NCBI GenBank assembly: GCA_030838025.1
Contig: JAUTXM010000078.1
Coordinates: forward strand, 1-6,061
Length of the DNA: 6,061 bases
DNA from: Acidimicrobiaceae bacterium
GTDB taxonomy: Bacteria > Actinomycetota > Acidimicrobiia > Acidimicrobiales > Palsa-688
Direction of reading: 5' to 3'
In this document: one piece after another, positions 1 to 5,780 of the stretch
Position numbering within the stretch: position 1 is the stretch's first letter
Layout of the letters: each line of letters begins with the position of its first letter
Translations under genes and position numbers: made by a program
Notes under the pieces: generated by a model
What the model saw: the letters and a program-made list of their open reading frames with translations, nothing else
Told to the model about the DNA's origin: nothing
Databases searched by the model: none

Positions 1-1444
1 TCTGGCTGGCGCTCGGACCGAGCGTGCCCGTGGTGGGGTTCACGGACAGGCCGGAGCCGGACGCGGTGGCCGAGTAGTCCAGGGGTGCCGGCCCGTCGTT
101 GCCGACGATCAGCGAGGCGCTGCTCGCGCTGGTTCCCAGCTCAACCGACTTGGAACCACCGACGACGAGGTGACCGACGGTCGCGACGGTGGTGGGCACC
201 AGGCTGGTCGGCGGCGTGGTCGGCGGTGCGGTCGAGGCCGTGGTCGTGGGCTGCGACGACGCGGTGGCCGAACTGGTCGTGACGCCGACCGCGATGGCGC
301 CCGACGGACTCCCCTTGGACCGGCTCGAGACCACGATCACGATGGCCGCGAACAGGATGATGAGGCCCGCCAGACCTCCGATCTGGAGGCCCCTTCGGTC
401 GTGGGGGGGGCGAGGGCGGGCCGTCTCGACGTTGGGGACAGCCGCCGTCGGGGCCGTCGCCGCCCGGGCGCCGGCCGCCACCGCGCCGGCCGCCACCGCG
501 CCGCCACCCGCGGCCATCACCGTCGTCGGTCGGATGCTGGCCAACACGGGCCCCGGCGAGCGGAGCGCGCCTGCACGCTGGTCGCCCGTGAGATCGGGGA
601 AGCCATCCCGGTTGAACACCCACCCGGCACTGGCCAGCATGCGGCTCGAGCCGGGCCGGCCATCGCCGTCGTGCTCCAGGGCGTCCATTTCCGCCTTGCC
701 CAGCACGACTGAGCGCAGGTAGGCCGGGGCGGGCGCCATCGAGGCGGCGGCGATGAGCGCCAGGGGGCTGGGGGCGATGCGGCGCCGGCTGTTGCACTTC
801 TCGCAGTCGTCCACGTGGGCCGTCACCCGGTCGCGGAACTCCGGCGTCAGCCGGCCGTCCCACCCGTGGAGGACGGCGTAGAGCTCGGGGCAGTTTCGCC
901 GCCCGGTGCGAGCCACCAGCAATGCGCCCAGCGACCGATCGACCTGGGCCTCCAGCCGCTGCACCCTGGCGTCCACCGGGCCGGCCGCGACGCCCGCGGC
1001 GCTGGCCAGGTCCGGCCCTTCCAGGCCCTGGCGCAGGTGGAGATCGAGCAGCGCCCGCTCCTGCTCGTCCAGGCCCGCGGCGGCCTGCCAGACGAACTCG
1101 GCCAGCTCGGCGCGAGAAGGCCGCTCCTGGGTGGCGTCGGATCCCCAGAGCACGTCGCCGGCCGCGTCGATGCCGACCGCCAGACCCTCGGGGCCGGTCC
1201 GGTCCAGAATGGCTCGGTGGGCAACGGCGTACAGCCACACACCGAGGCGATCCGGCTGGGCGAGCTGGCCGAGGGTTTCGAAGGCGACGAGGAACGTTTC
1301 CTGCAGGGCGTCGCTGGCATCGGCCCGGTTGCGCAGCATCGACGCGCAGAAGTCATGGATGCGATCGGCGTAGCGGTCGTAGATGGCGGCCCAGGCGTTG
1401 CGGTCACCCGCCCGCGCGGCAGCAACGAGCTCGGCGTCATCCAT
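1..1444 (-). CDS. ECF-family sigma factor fused to a zinc anti-sigma motif, membrane helix and outer Ig-like domain (3' end outside window)
   Basis: From ATG at 1444 the frame stays open for 481 codons to the window edge, so the C-terminus is missing. Residues 8-82 look like sigma-70 region 2 (RAGDRNAWAAIYDRYADRI, then DALQETFLVAFETL, then VWLYAVAHRAI). Residues 110-175 look like region 4 (LDEQERALLDLHLRQGLEG, then a helix-turn-helix-like stretch). Residues 210-217, HVDDCEKC, match the H-x3-C-x2-C zinc signature of anti-sigma factors. An Ala/Gly-rich stretch (310-330) and a basic Pro-rich stretch lead to one hydrophobic helix at about 355-373. A Thr/Ser/Pro linker (378-420) follows, then a beta-rich segment ending LSVNPTTGTLGPSAS, like BACON/ASH-type Ig repeats. 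ECF groups with a C-terminal zinc finger, membrane helix and outer domain are known in Actinobacteria (ECF52/53-like). I infer a membrane-held, self-inhibited sigma factor. There is no clear ribosome site. TACCAT at 1459-1454 could be a -10 box for a nearly leaderless transcript. The gene lies 63 bases after the dehydrogenase, possibly co-transcribed with it. Confidence 0.85.
   Translation of the reverse strand, partial: MDDAELVAAARAGDRNAWAAIYDRYADRIHDFCASMLRNRADASDALQETFLVAFETLGQLAQPDRLGVWLYAVAHRAILDRTGPEGLAVGIDAAGDVLWGSDATQERPSRAELAEFVWQAAAGLDEQERALLDLHLRQGLEGPDLASAAGVAAGPVDARVQRLEAQVDRSLGALLVARTGRRNCPELYAVLHGWDGRLTPEFRDRVTAHVDDCEKCNSRRRIAPSPLALIAAASMAPAPAYLRSVVLGKAEMDALEHDGDGRPGSSRMLASAGWVFNRDGFPDLTGDQRAGALRSPGPVLASIRPTTVMAAGGGAVAAGAVAAGARAATAPTAAVPNVETARPRPPHDRRGLQIGGLAGLIILFAAIVIVVSSRSKGSPSGAIAVGVTTSSATASSQPTTTASTAPPTTPPTSLVPTTVATVGHLVVGGSKSVELGTSASSASLIVGNDGPAPLDYSATASGSGLSVNPTTGTLGPSASQ
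468..497. repeat. Perfect tandem duplication of a 15-bp unit inside the sigma-factor gene
   Basis: GCGCCGGCCGCCACC occurs at 468-482 and again at 483-497, followed by a shorter partial copy (GCGCCGCCACC, 498-508). It is in frame and encodes AVAAG twice (residues 316-325) in the linker between the zinc motif and the membrane helix. It looks like slippage-prone low-complexity linker DNA. Confidence 0.85.
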
Positions 1445-1507
1445 ACCGCTGGGATGGTACGACCCAACAGGCCGCGAGCGGGTCCGGGCGGGTCGCAGGC
1501 GGGCGGA

Positions 1508-2359
1508 TCAGGGGTACTGGTAGAAGCCGCGGCCCGCCTTGCGGCCCAGCCACCCGGCCGCCACCATGCGCCGGAGGTTGGGGGCCGGGGCGTAGTTGGG
1601 GTCGCCCAGCTCCCGGTGGAGCACGTCGAGAATGGCCACGCTGGTGTCCAGGCCGACCAGGTCGAGCAACGCCAGCGGCCCCATCGGGAACCCGCACGCC
1701 CCCTTCATGGCGGCGTCGATGTCGTCGCGGCTGGCCACCCCGGCGTCGAGCATGCGGGCCGCGTTGTTGAGGTAGGGGAAAAGGAGGGCGTTGACGATGA
1801 AGCCCGCCCGATCCCTCACCTCGACTGGTTGCTTGCCACAGCCTTCTGCGAAGGCACGGCAGGCCGCGACGGTCTCGGTGCTCGCGGTAAGCGGTCGAAC
1901 AATCTCGACGACCGCCATGACCGCGGCGGGGTTGAAGAAGTGGATGCCGCACACCTTGTCGGGCCGGCTGGTCGCCATCGCGAGCTCGATGACCGGGAGC
2001 GTCGAGGTGTTGGTGGCCAGGATGACCCCCTCGGGGCACACCCGGTCCAGCTGGGCGAACAGGTATTGCTTGGCCGCCAGGTCCTCGACGATCGATTCGA
2101 TGACCAGGTCGCATTCGACCAGATCCTCGAGGTCGGTCGTGGCGATCACCCGGGCAAGGACCGTGCGCTGCTCCTCGGGAGGCATTTTCCCCAGGTCAAC
2201 CCGTCGGGCCAGCGACCGTTCCAGGGCATCGACCATGGCAGCGGCCGCTTCCGGGCGCCGGGCGCGCAGCACCACCTCGTAGCCCGCCCGGGCGGCGCAC
2301 TCGGCGATGCCTGCCCCCATGATCCCCGATCCCACCACCCCGAGCCGCTTCACGGACAT
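1508..2359 (-). CDS. 3-hydroxyacyl-CoA / 3-hydroxybutyryl-CoA dehydrogenase
   Basis: A 283-residue protein, the usual length for short single-function 3-hydroxyacyl-CoA dehydrogenases. It should interconvert 3-hydroxyacyl-CoA and 3-oxoacyl-CoA in the cytosol, in fatty-acid beta-oxidation or butyrate/PHB metabolism. The N-terminal Rossmann motif is GVVGSGIMGAGI (G10, G12, G15). Family catalytic positions are visible: S119 in ATNTSTLPV, H140 in GIHFFNP, E152 in AVVEIV and N190 in FIVNALL. The C-terminal domain has FPMGPLALLDLVGLDT and ends in LGRKAGRGFYQYP. After beta-2 the sequence is LRARRPE where NAD-dependent members usually carry an acidic residue, which may mean NADP preference (inference). 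ATG 2359 is chosen because the protein then begins directly at the Rossmann strand. Another in-frame ATG lies at 2368, and one at 2431 would run into the divergent gene. No good ribosome site is seen; TAATAT seven bases before the start fits a leaderless mRNA. Confidence 0.93.
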   Translation of the reverse strand: MSVKRLGVVGSGIMGAGIAECAARAGYEVVLRARRPEAAAAMVDALERSLARRVDLGKMPPEEQRTVLARVIATTDLEDLVECDLVIESIVEDLAAKQYLFAQLDRVCPEGVILATNTSTLPVIELAMATSRPDKVCGIHFFNPAAVMAVVEIVRPLTASTETVAACRAFAEGCGKQPVEVRDRAGFIVNALLFPYLNNAARMLDAGVASRDDIDAAMKGACGFPMGPLALLDLVGLDTSVAILDVLHRELGDPNYAPAPNLRRMVAAGWLGRKAGRGFYQYP

Positions 2360-2366
2360 GAGCCCC

Positions 2367-2372
2367 ATATTA
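2367..2372 (-). promoter_or_regulatory. Candidate -10 box for a leaderless dehydrogenase transcript
   Basis: On the minus strand TAATAT (2372-2367) fits the actinobacterial TAnnnT -10 pattern and stands seven bases before the ATG at 2359. That spacing would start the mRNA at or within a base or two of the start codon. No convincing -35 box is seen. Confidence 0.4.
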
Positions 2373-2383
2373 CCGACTAGTAA
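2370..2383. promoter_or_regulatory. Operator-like palindrome in the divergent promoter region
   Basis: TTACCGACTAGTAA has perfect outer arms (TTAC and GTAA) around six unpaired central bases. It overlaps the candidate -10 box of the dehydrogenase. TetR-type regulators of fatty-acid and acyl-CoA genes often bind sites of the ACCGAC...GT kind (PfmR of Thermus is one example), and the location fits. No regulator gene is in the window, so the binding protein is unknown. Confidence 0.35.
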
Positions 2384-2393
2384 CCTTTGAGGG

Positions 2394-2414
2394 AGCGTTC
2401 CTTCCCGGGACGCT
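2394..2414 (+). promoter_or_regulatory. Hairpin-forming inverted repeat upstream of the methyltransferase gene
   Basis: AGCGTTCC (2394-2401) pairs with GGGACGCT (2407-2414) over eight positions, one of them a G-T wobble, around a TTCCC loop. It ends 15 bases before the methyltransferase ATG. It could be an operator or a leader hairpin; the sequence does not decide. Confidence 0.3.
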
Positions 2415-2429
2415 ACGGTGACCTGCGCC

Positions 2430-3134
2430 ATGACGCGCCACTGGTGGGGCCCCGCCTTCTACGACTGGGTGCTGGCCGCCACCGAGGCGCGGGGGTTGGC
2501 TGACCGCCGGCGGCGCCTGCTGGCCGCGGCCCGGGGGCGGGTGCTCGAGATCGGCGCCGGGACCGGGCTCAACTTGCGGCATTACCGGCCCGAGCGAGTG
2601 ACGTCGCTCACCGCCCTGGAGCCCGACGCGGCCCTGGGAGGCCGGCTGGCATGGCGGGCGCAAACGCTGAGCGTGCCCTGGGAGATCCTCGGTGTCGCCG
2701 TCGAGGAGGCCGACCTGCCCGAGGGCGGCTTCGACACGGTGGTGGCGACGCTCATGTTGTGCAGCGTGGGCGACCCCGCTGCCGTGGCGGCGTCCATCGT
2801 TCGGTGGCTGGCGCCCGGTGGACGGTTGCTGTTCATCGAGCACGTGGCGGCGCGCGGGTTGCGAGGGCGGTTGCAGCGGGCCGTCTCGCCCCTGTGGAGT
2901 CGGATAGCGGCGGGGTGCCACCTGGACCGGGACACGCTGACGACGCTACGCCAGGCTGGACTGTCGGTGTCGGACTGCGACCGCTTCGCGTTGCCCGCCG
3001 CCGGACCGCTGTTCGCGTCGTGCGTGCAGGGCGTGGCGTGGCGCCCGCCGATCGGCGAGCCCGACGTCGAGGACCGGGTGTGGCGGGCGCCTCGGACCCA
3101 TTCAACGAGTGCCGGAGTTGGAGGAGGGCAATGA
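2430..3134 (+). CDS. Class I SAM-dependent methyltransferase (Methyltransf_11 / METTL7-like)
   Basis: A 234-residue protein with the Rossmann-like methyltransferase fold. Motif I is VLEIGAGTGLN (38-48). The acidic residue that binds the ribose of S-adenosylmethionine is E64 in ALEPDA. FDTVVATLMLCSV (101-113) and LAPGGRLLFIEHV (127-139) are the later conserved strands. The C-terminal part, with LWSRIAAGCHLDRDT (155-169) and a final hydrophobic segment, resembles the METTL7-like branch, which includes eukaryotic thiol or lipid methyltransferases; the bacterial substrates are mostly unknown. I do not assign one here. ATG 2430 is preferred: GGTGA (2417-2421) lies eight bases upstream, and the protein then begins MTRHWWGPAFYD at the conserved region. 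A GTG at 2418 is in frame but overlaps that ribosome site. The stop overlaps the next start (ATGA), so the two are probably translated together. Confidence 0.88.
   Translation: MTRHWWGPAFYDWVLAATEARGLADRRRRLLAAARGRVLEIGAGTGLNLRHYRPERVTSLTALEPDAALGGRLAWRAQTLSVPWEILGVAVEEADLPEGGFDTVVATLMLCSVGDPAAVAASIVRWLAPGGRLLFIEHVAARGLRGRLQRAVSPLWSRIAAGCHLDRDTLTTLRQAGLSVSDCDRFALPAAGPLFASCVQGVAWRPPIGEPDVEDRVWRAPRTHSTSAGVGGGQ
3120..3128 (+). promoter_or_regulatory. Strong ribosome binding site of the S51-family gene
   Basis: GGAGGAGGG sits just before ATG 3131; its first GGAGG is six bases from the start. It lies inside the last codons of the methyltransferase gene. Together with the ATGA overlap it fixes the start of the second gene at 3131 rather than at any of the in-frame upstream ATGs. 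Confidence 0.8.
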
Positions 3135-3811
3135 CCACGAACGCACACCCCGGGATGCTGGCACTGGTCGGCGGGGCCGAATGGCGCGACCAGTGCAGCT
3201 TCGACGTCGGCCTGCTGACGGCGAGCGGGGGGACCGAGGTGCTGGTCCTGCCGACCGCGGCGGCGTACGAGCACCCCCACCGGGCCGTGGCCACCGCGGC
3301 CAGGCATTTCGAGGCGCTCGGCGGGCAGGTGCGGGGGCTGATGGTGCTCGGGCGCACCGACGCCGAGGAGGCCGAGATGGCGGCCGTCGTGCGGGGGGCG
3401 CGCTTCATCTACCTGGGCGGCGGTTCCCCGCTCCACCTCCGCTCGGTGCTGAAGGACTCCAAGGTGTGGCAGGCGCTGGAGGAGGCGTGGCACGACGGGG
3501 CGGTCGTCGCCGGGTCGTCGGCGGGCGCCATGGCGTTGTGCGACCCCATGATCGACCCGCGCGGCGGCGCCTTGACCTTGGGCCTCGGGCTGATCGAGCA
3601 GGTCGCGGTGCTGCCCCATGCCAACACCTGGTCGCCTGAGAAGGCGCACCGGACCTTCAGCCTGGCGGCGGGCGGGTTGCGTATCGCCGCCATCGACGAA
3701 CAGACGGCGCTCATCCGCGAGCGCGACGGGACCTGGCGGACCGAGGGTGCCGGCAACGTGCGGATCTTCGTCGACGGCAAGCCGGCCGACCTGGACGCGC
3801 TCAACGGGTAG
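3131..3811 (+). CDS. Peptidase S51 family protein (cyanophycinase / dipeptidase E-like; type 1 glutamine amidotransferase-like)
   Basis: A 226-residue cytosolic protein without signal peptide or membrane helix. It matches the S51 serine-peptidase fold, which includes PepE (Asp-X dipeptidase) and cyanophycinase. LALVGGAEW opens the fold. GARFIYLGGGSPLHL (89-103) corresponds to the conserved glycine-rich loop, and VVAGSSAGAM (125-134) is the nucleophile elbow with S130 as probable catalytic serine. H163 in VLPHANTW is the likely histidine; the third member may be D138 or D142. PepE proteins are about this length, while cyanophycinases are usually longer, and no cyanophycin synthetase is present, so I do not claim cyanophycin as substrate. 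The overlap with the methyltransferase gene suggests the two act on related molecules or in one process, but which is not evident. Out-of-frame and upstream extensions were rejected because of the ribosome site at 3120-3128. Confidence 0.87.
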   Translation: MTTNAHPGMLALVGGAEWRDQCSFDVGLLTASGGTEVLVLPTAAAYEHPHRAVATAARHFEALGGQVRGLMVLGRTDAEEAEMAAVVRGARFIYLGGGSPLHLRSVLKDSKVWQALEEAWHDGAVVAGSSAGAMALCDPMIDPRGGALTLGLGLIEQVAVLPHANTWSPEKAHRTFSLAAGGLRIAAIDEQTALIRERDGTWRTEGAGNVRIFVDGKPADLDALNG

Positions 3812-3832
3812 GGCGGATGCGCCGGGCGCTGG

Positions 3833-3891
3833 GCGACCCGCTGCCGGCGCCGCCGTCCGCTGCCGGGCGCCCGGCGACCCGCTGCCGGGCG
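3833..3891. repeat. GC-rich repeat cluster after the S51 gene
   Basis: GCGACCCGCTGCCGG occurs at 3833-3847 and 3874-3888. Its core CCGCTGCCGG occurs a third time at 3857-3866. Between the last two copies is a perfect 14-bp palindrome, GCCGGGCGCCCGGC (3862-3875). The cluster starts about 20 bases after the stop of the plus-strand gene, so GC-rich hairpins here may help end its transcript; there is no T-run. Confidence 0.7.
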
Positions 3892-3909
3892 AGCGTTGTT
3901 GCCACAAAC

Positions 3910-3928
3910 CGATGTAATAGATACATCG
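3910..3928. terminator. Perfect hairpin CGATGTA / TACATCG between convergent genes
   Basis: CGATGTA (3910-3916) and TACATCG (3922-3928) form a perfect 7-bp inverted repeat with a five-base loop. It lies in an AT-richer patch unlike its surroundings, between two convergent genes. A T-less terminator working in both directions is the simplest reading; a protein-binding palindrome is the alternative. Confidence 0.45.
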
Positions 3929-3977
3929 AGTGACCAAAACGGTTTTGGAACCCGCCGGGTCACTGCTCGATGATGTA
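3929..3977. terminator. Nested palindromes at the 3' end of the AAA+ gene, probable bidirectional terminator
   Basis: CCAAAACGGTTTTGG (3934-3948) is a perfect palindrome around a central base. It is enclosed by AGTGACC (3929-3935) and GGTCACT (3958-3964), another perfect 7-bp pair that overlaps the ATPase stop codon (3962-3960). The outer pairing extends imperfectly: TACATCGAGTGACC (3922-3935) against GGTCACTGCTCGATGATGTA (3958-3977), with extra GCT and AT on the right side. The right arm therefore lies in the last codons of the ATPase. The inner and outer stems share bases and cannot form fully at the same time. Confidence 0.5.
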
Positions 3978-5588
3978 GCCGTCCCCGGGCGGCATGGCAT
4001 GGAGCCACGGCTGCGGTGGGCGAACGGCGGCCCGATCGGCTCGTTCGCCGCCCAGCAGCACCCTCGTGATCCGGCTGCGCTCGTCCAGCAACTGGTCCAA
4101 GGCGGCGCGCATGTCGGCATCGGTCACGGTGAGCGGACCTACCACGGACCCTGCGTCGCGGTCGCCGTTCCCCTCCTCACTCGAAGCCCGACCGGCGGCC
4201 TGTAGGGCGGCCCGGCGCAGCACCTCCTTCAGGAACGATGCCGTCACGCCGGCCGTCCGCCCCACCACCGCCTCGGCATCGGCCAGCCGCAGCTCCATCG
4301 GGCCCTTGTACAGATCGAGGAGCCGCATCCGGCCGTCCTCGTCGGGCAACGGAAGCTCGACCGCCTCGTCGATACGGCCCGGGCGGGCGGCCAGCGCCGG
4401 CTCCAGCAAGTCGGCCCGGTTGGTCGTGAGCACGAACGTGACGTCGGTGTCGTCGCCCAGTCCGTCCATCTCGTTGAGCAGCTGGAACAGCAGCGGATGC
4501 TGCCCCGGGCGCATCCCCCGCTCCTCGGCGATCAGGTCGACGTCTTCGATGACGACCAACGCGGGCTGCAACGCCCGGGCGATGGAGCACGCCTGACCGA
4601 CGAACATCAAGGCGTTGCCCGACAGGATCACCGCCGTCACCTCGTCCAGTTGGCTGAGCAGGTAGCGGACGGTATGGGTCTTCCCCGTACCCGGCGGTCC
4701 GTACAGCAGCAGCCCCCGCTTCAGGTGCTGCCCGCTGGCCAGCAGGCGGTCCCGGTGCCGGGCCACCCCGATCACCTGCTGCTCGATCAGCTCCAACGTC
4801 CCCGCCGGCAGCACCAGCGAGTCCGGGCCGATGGAGGGCCGCTCCCGGAACGTCACCGGCGCGTCGCCCGGCCCGAACCCACCGAACATCTCGCTGCCGA
4901 ACGCCAGCACCTGTCCCCGGAACACGTTGTGCTCCAGGGCCAAGGCCCGCAGTTCGGCCAGGATCGAGGCCGATCGCTCGCTGTCGGCGCACGCCACCTC
5001 GACGACGAGGCCCGGCTGCGGACCGTGGGCGTCGCCCTCGCGCAAGAGCAACGCCAGCTTGGGGCCGTCACCGGAATCGGTCACCACGTAGAGCCCGCAG
5101 CGCACACAGCTCATGGTCGCCCCGCCGGGCCCGATCGGAAGGCTCGTCTTGGCGACGCTGCCCACGCCCGGCCCGTGCTCCGCCATGGCGGGTTGGGCCA
5201 GGTCAGCCAGGGAAAACATCCGGTGCTGGAACGCCGTGATCCCGACCAGCGTGGACTGTCGCCCGGGGCGGGCCAACCATCGGTTCAGCGCTACCTGGAC
5301 GTTGACGTGCTCGTAGGAGGGCCACGTCTCGCCCACGACCGGCACCGATGCGGCCTCGGCGCCGAGGTGCCCGGCCAGAATCTGGGCGACGGTCGCGGGA
5401 GGCTCTACCCGAGCCGACGTGACCGCGGCCCGCAGCAGGCGCCGGCCGAGGCGCCGGATATCGCCCAGCTCGAAGTGAGGCGCGGGTGGCGTGCCGGTCC
5501 CGGCCGCGCCCGTCCCGAACTGGTAGAGCTCGGCGGACGGTCGCCCCCCGCCGCGTGTCGCAATCCAGACTCCGCGTCCCTGGCGCAT
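3960..5588 (-). CDS. Orphan AAA+ ATPase, classical clade, with unrecognised N-terminal half
   Basis: From ATG 5588 the protein has 542 residues; from the alternative ATG 5663 it has 567, and positions here use that longer numbering. The C-terminal half is a classical AAA module: Walker A GPPGTGKTH (322-330), Walker B VVIEDVD (370-376), sensor-1 LTTN (412-415) and the second-region-of-homology segment ALAARPGRID (423-432) with arginine-finger candidates R427 and R430. Walker B reads E-D instead of the usual D-E, as in BCS1-like AAA proteins. A lid-like domain follows (VVGRTAGVTASFLKEVLRRAAL), then a short tail. The N-terminal region (about 60-310) has no family I can name; it contains GETWPSYEHVNVQVALNRWL and a CVRC pair (186-189). 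Such proteins remodel or unfold a partner using ATP; the partner is unknown and no protease domain is present. ATG 5588 is preferred because codons before it use A/T in the third position far more than the rest. Neither start has a good ribosome site. Confidence 0.85.
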   Translation of the reverse strand: MRQGRGVWIATRGGGRPSAELYQFGTGAAGTGTPPAPHFELGDIRRLGRRLLRAAVTSARVEPPATVAQILAGHLGAEAASVPVVGETWPSYEHVNVQVALNRWLARPGRQSTLVGITAFQHRMFSLADLAQPAMAEHGPGVGSVAKTSLPIGPGGATMSCVRCGLYVVTDSGDGPKLALLLREGDAHGPQPGLVVEVACADSERSASILAELRALALEHNVFRGQVLAFGSEMFGGFGPGDAPVTFRERPSIGPDSLVLPAGTLELIEQQVIGVARHRDRLLASGQHLKRGLLLYGPPGTGKTHTVRYLLSQLDEVTAVILSGNALMFVGQACSIARALQPALVVIEDVDLIAEERGMRPGQHPLLFQLLNEMDGLGDDTDVTFVLTTNRADLLEPALAARPGRIDEAVELPLPDEDGRMRLLDLYKGPMELRLADAEAVVGRTAGVTASFLKEVLRRAALQAAGRASSEEGNGDRDAGSVVGPLTVTDADMRAALDQLLDERSRITRVLLGGERADRAAVRPPQPWLHAMPPGDGYIIEQ

Positions 5589-5700
5589 CCGGCCACTGTG
5601 GCGCTCGAGGGGCGGAACGGCAAGTGAATTGACCTGGGGAAAATGCCGCCCGATTTGCCCCATCGTGGCGGTTTGACGGCATGGCCGCCGTGGGTACAGG

Positions 5701-5757
5701 CGTGACGACGAATCGGCGGACCCGTGAAATTATCGCCAACGTTGCCTTCGTCACGGG
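5701..5757. promoter_or_regulatory. Repeated CGTGA half-sites around a candidate minus-strand promoter
   Basis: CGTGACGA (5701-5708) is a perfect inverted match to TCGTCACG (5748-5755). CCCGTGA (5721-5727) is a perfect inverted match to TCACGGG (5751-5757). The two forward copies are 22 bases apart, about two helix turns. Between the arms lies GATAAT on the minus strand (5734-5729), a good -10 box for the ATPase gene; no -35 box with ideal spacing is seen. The layout suggests a promoter controlled by a dimeric regulator. Confidence 0.4.
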
Positions 5758-5780
5758 AAATCGGTCGATCGCGCAGGAGA

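Noticed and set aside
141..1238. Long minus-strand ORF overlapping the sigma-factor gene
   Set aside because: It is an out-of-frame reading of the sigma gene; its protein is Arg/Gly/Pro-rich without any motif, while the third minus frame gives clear sigma motifs.
815..2380. 521-codon plus-strand ORF
   Set aside because: It is antisense to both the sigma and dehydrogenase genes, spans their boundary and has no recognisable domain; long antisense ORFs are normal in GC-rich DNA.
2418..2420. GTG start for the methyltransferase
   Set aside because: It overlaps the best ribosome site (GGTGA, 2417-2421), which is well placed for ATG 2430.
2360..2431. Longer N-terminus for the dehydrogenase (ATG 2431 or 2368)
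   Set aside because: The 2431 start would overlap the divergent methyltransferase start and cover the promoter region; homologous proteins begin at the Rossmann strand. The start at 2368 remains possible but lacks a ribosome site and would fall in the -10 box.
3812..3959. Phage or element attachment site
   Set aside because: Palindromes are present, but no integrase, tRNA end or target duplication is visible in the window.
2582..4120. 512-codon minus-strand ORF
   Set aside because: It is antisense to the methyltransferase and S51 genes, crosses the palindrome region and has no coherent protein features.
4497..5627. 376-codon plus-strand ORF
   Set aside because: It is antisense to the AAA+ gene, with low-complexity composition and no motif.
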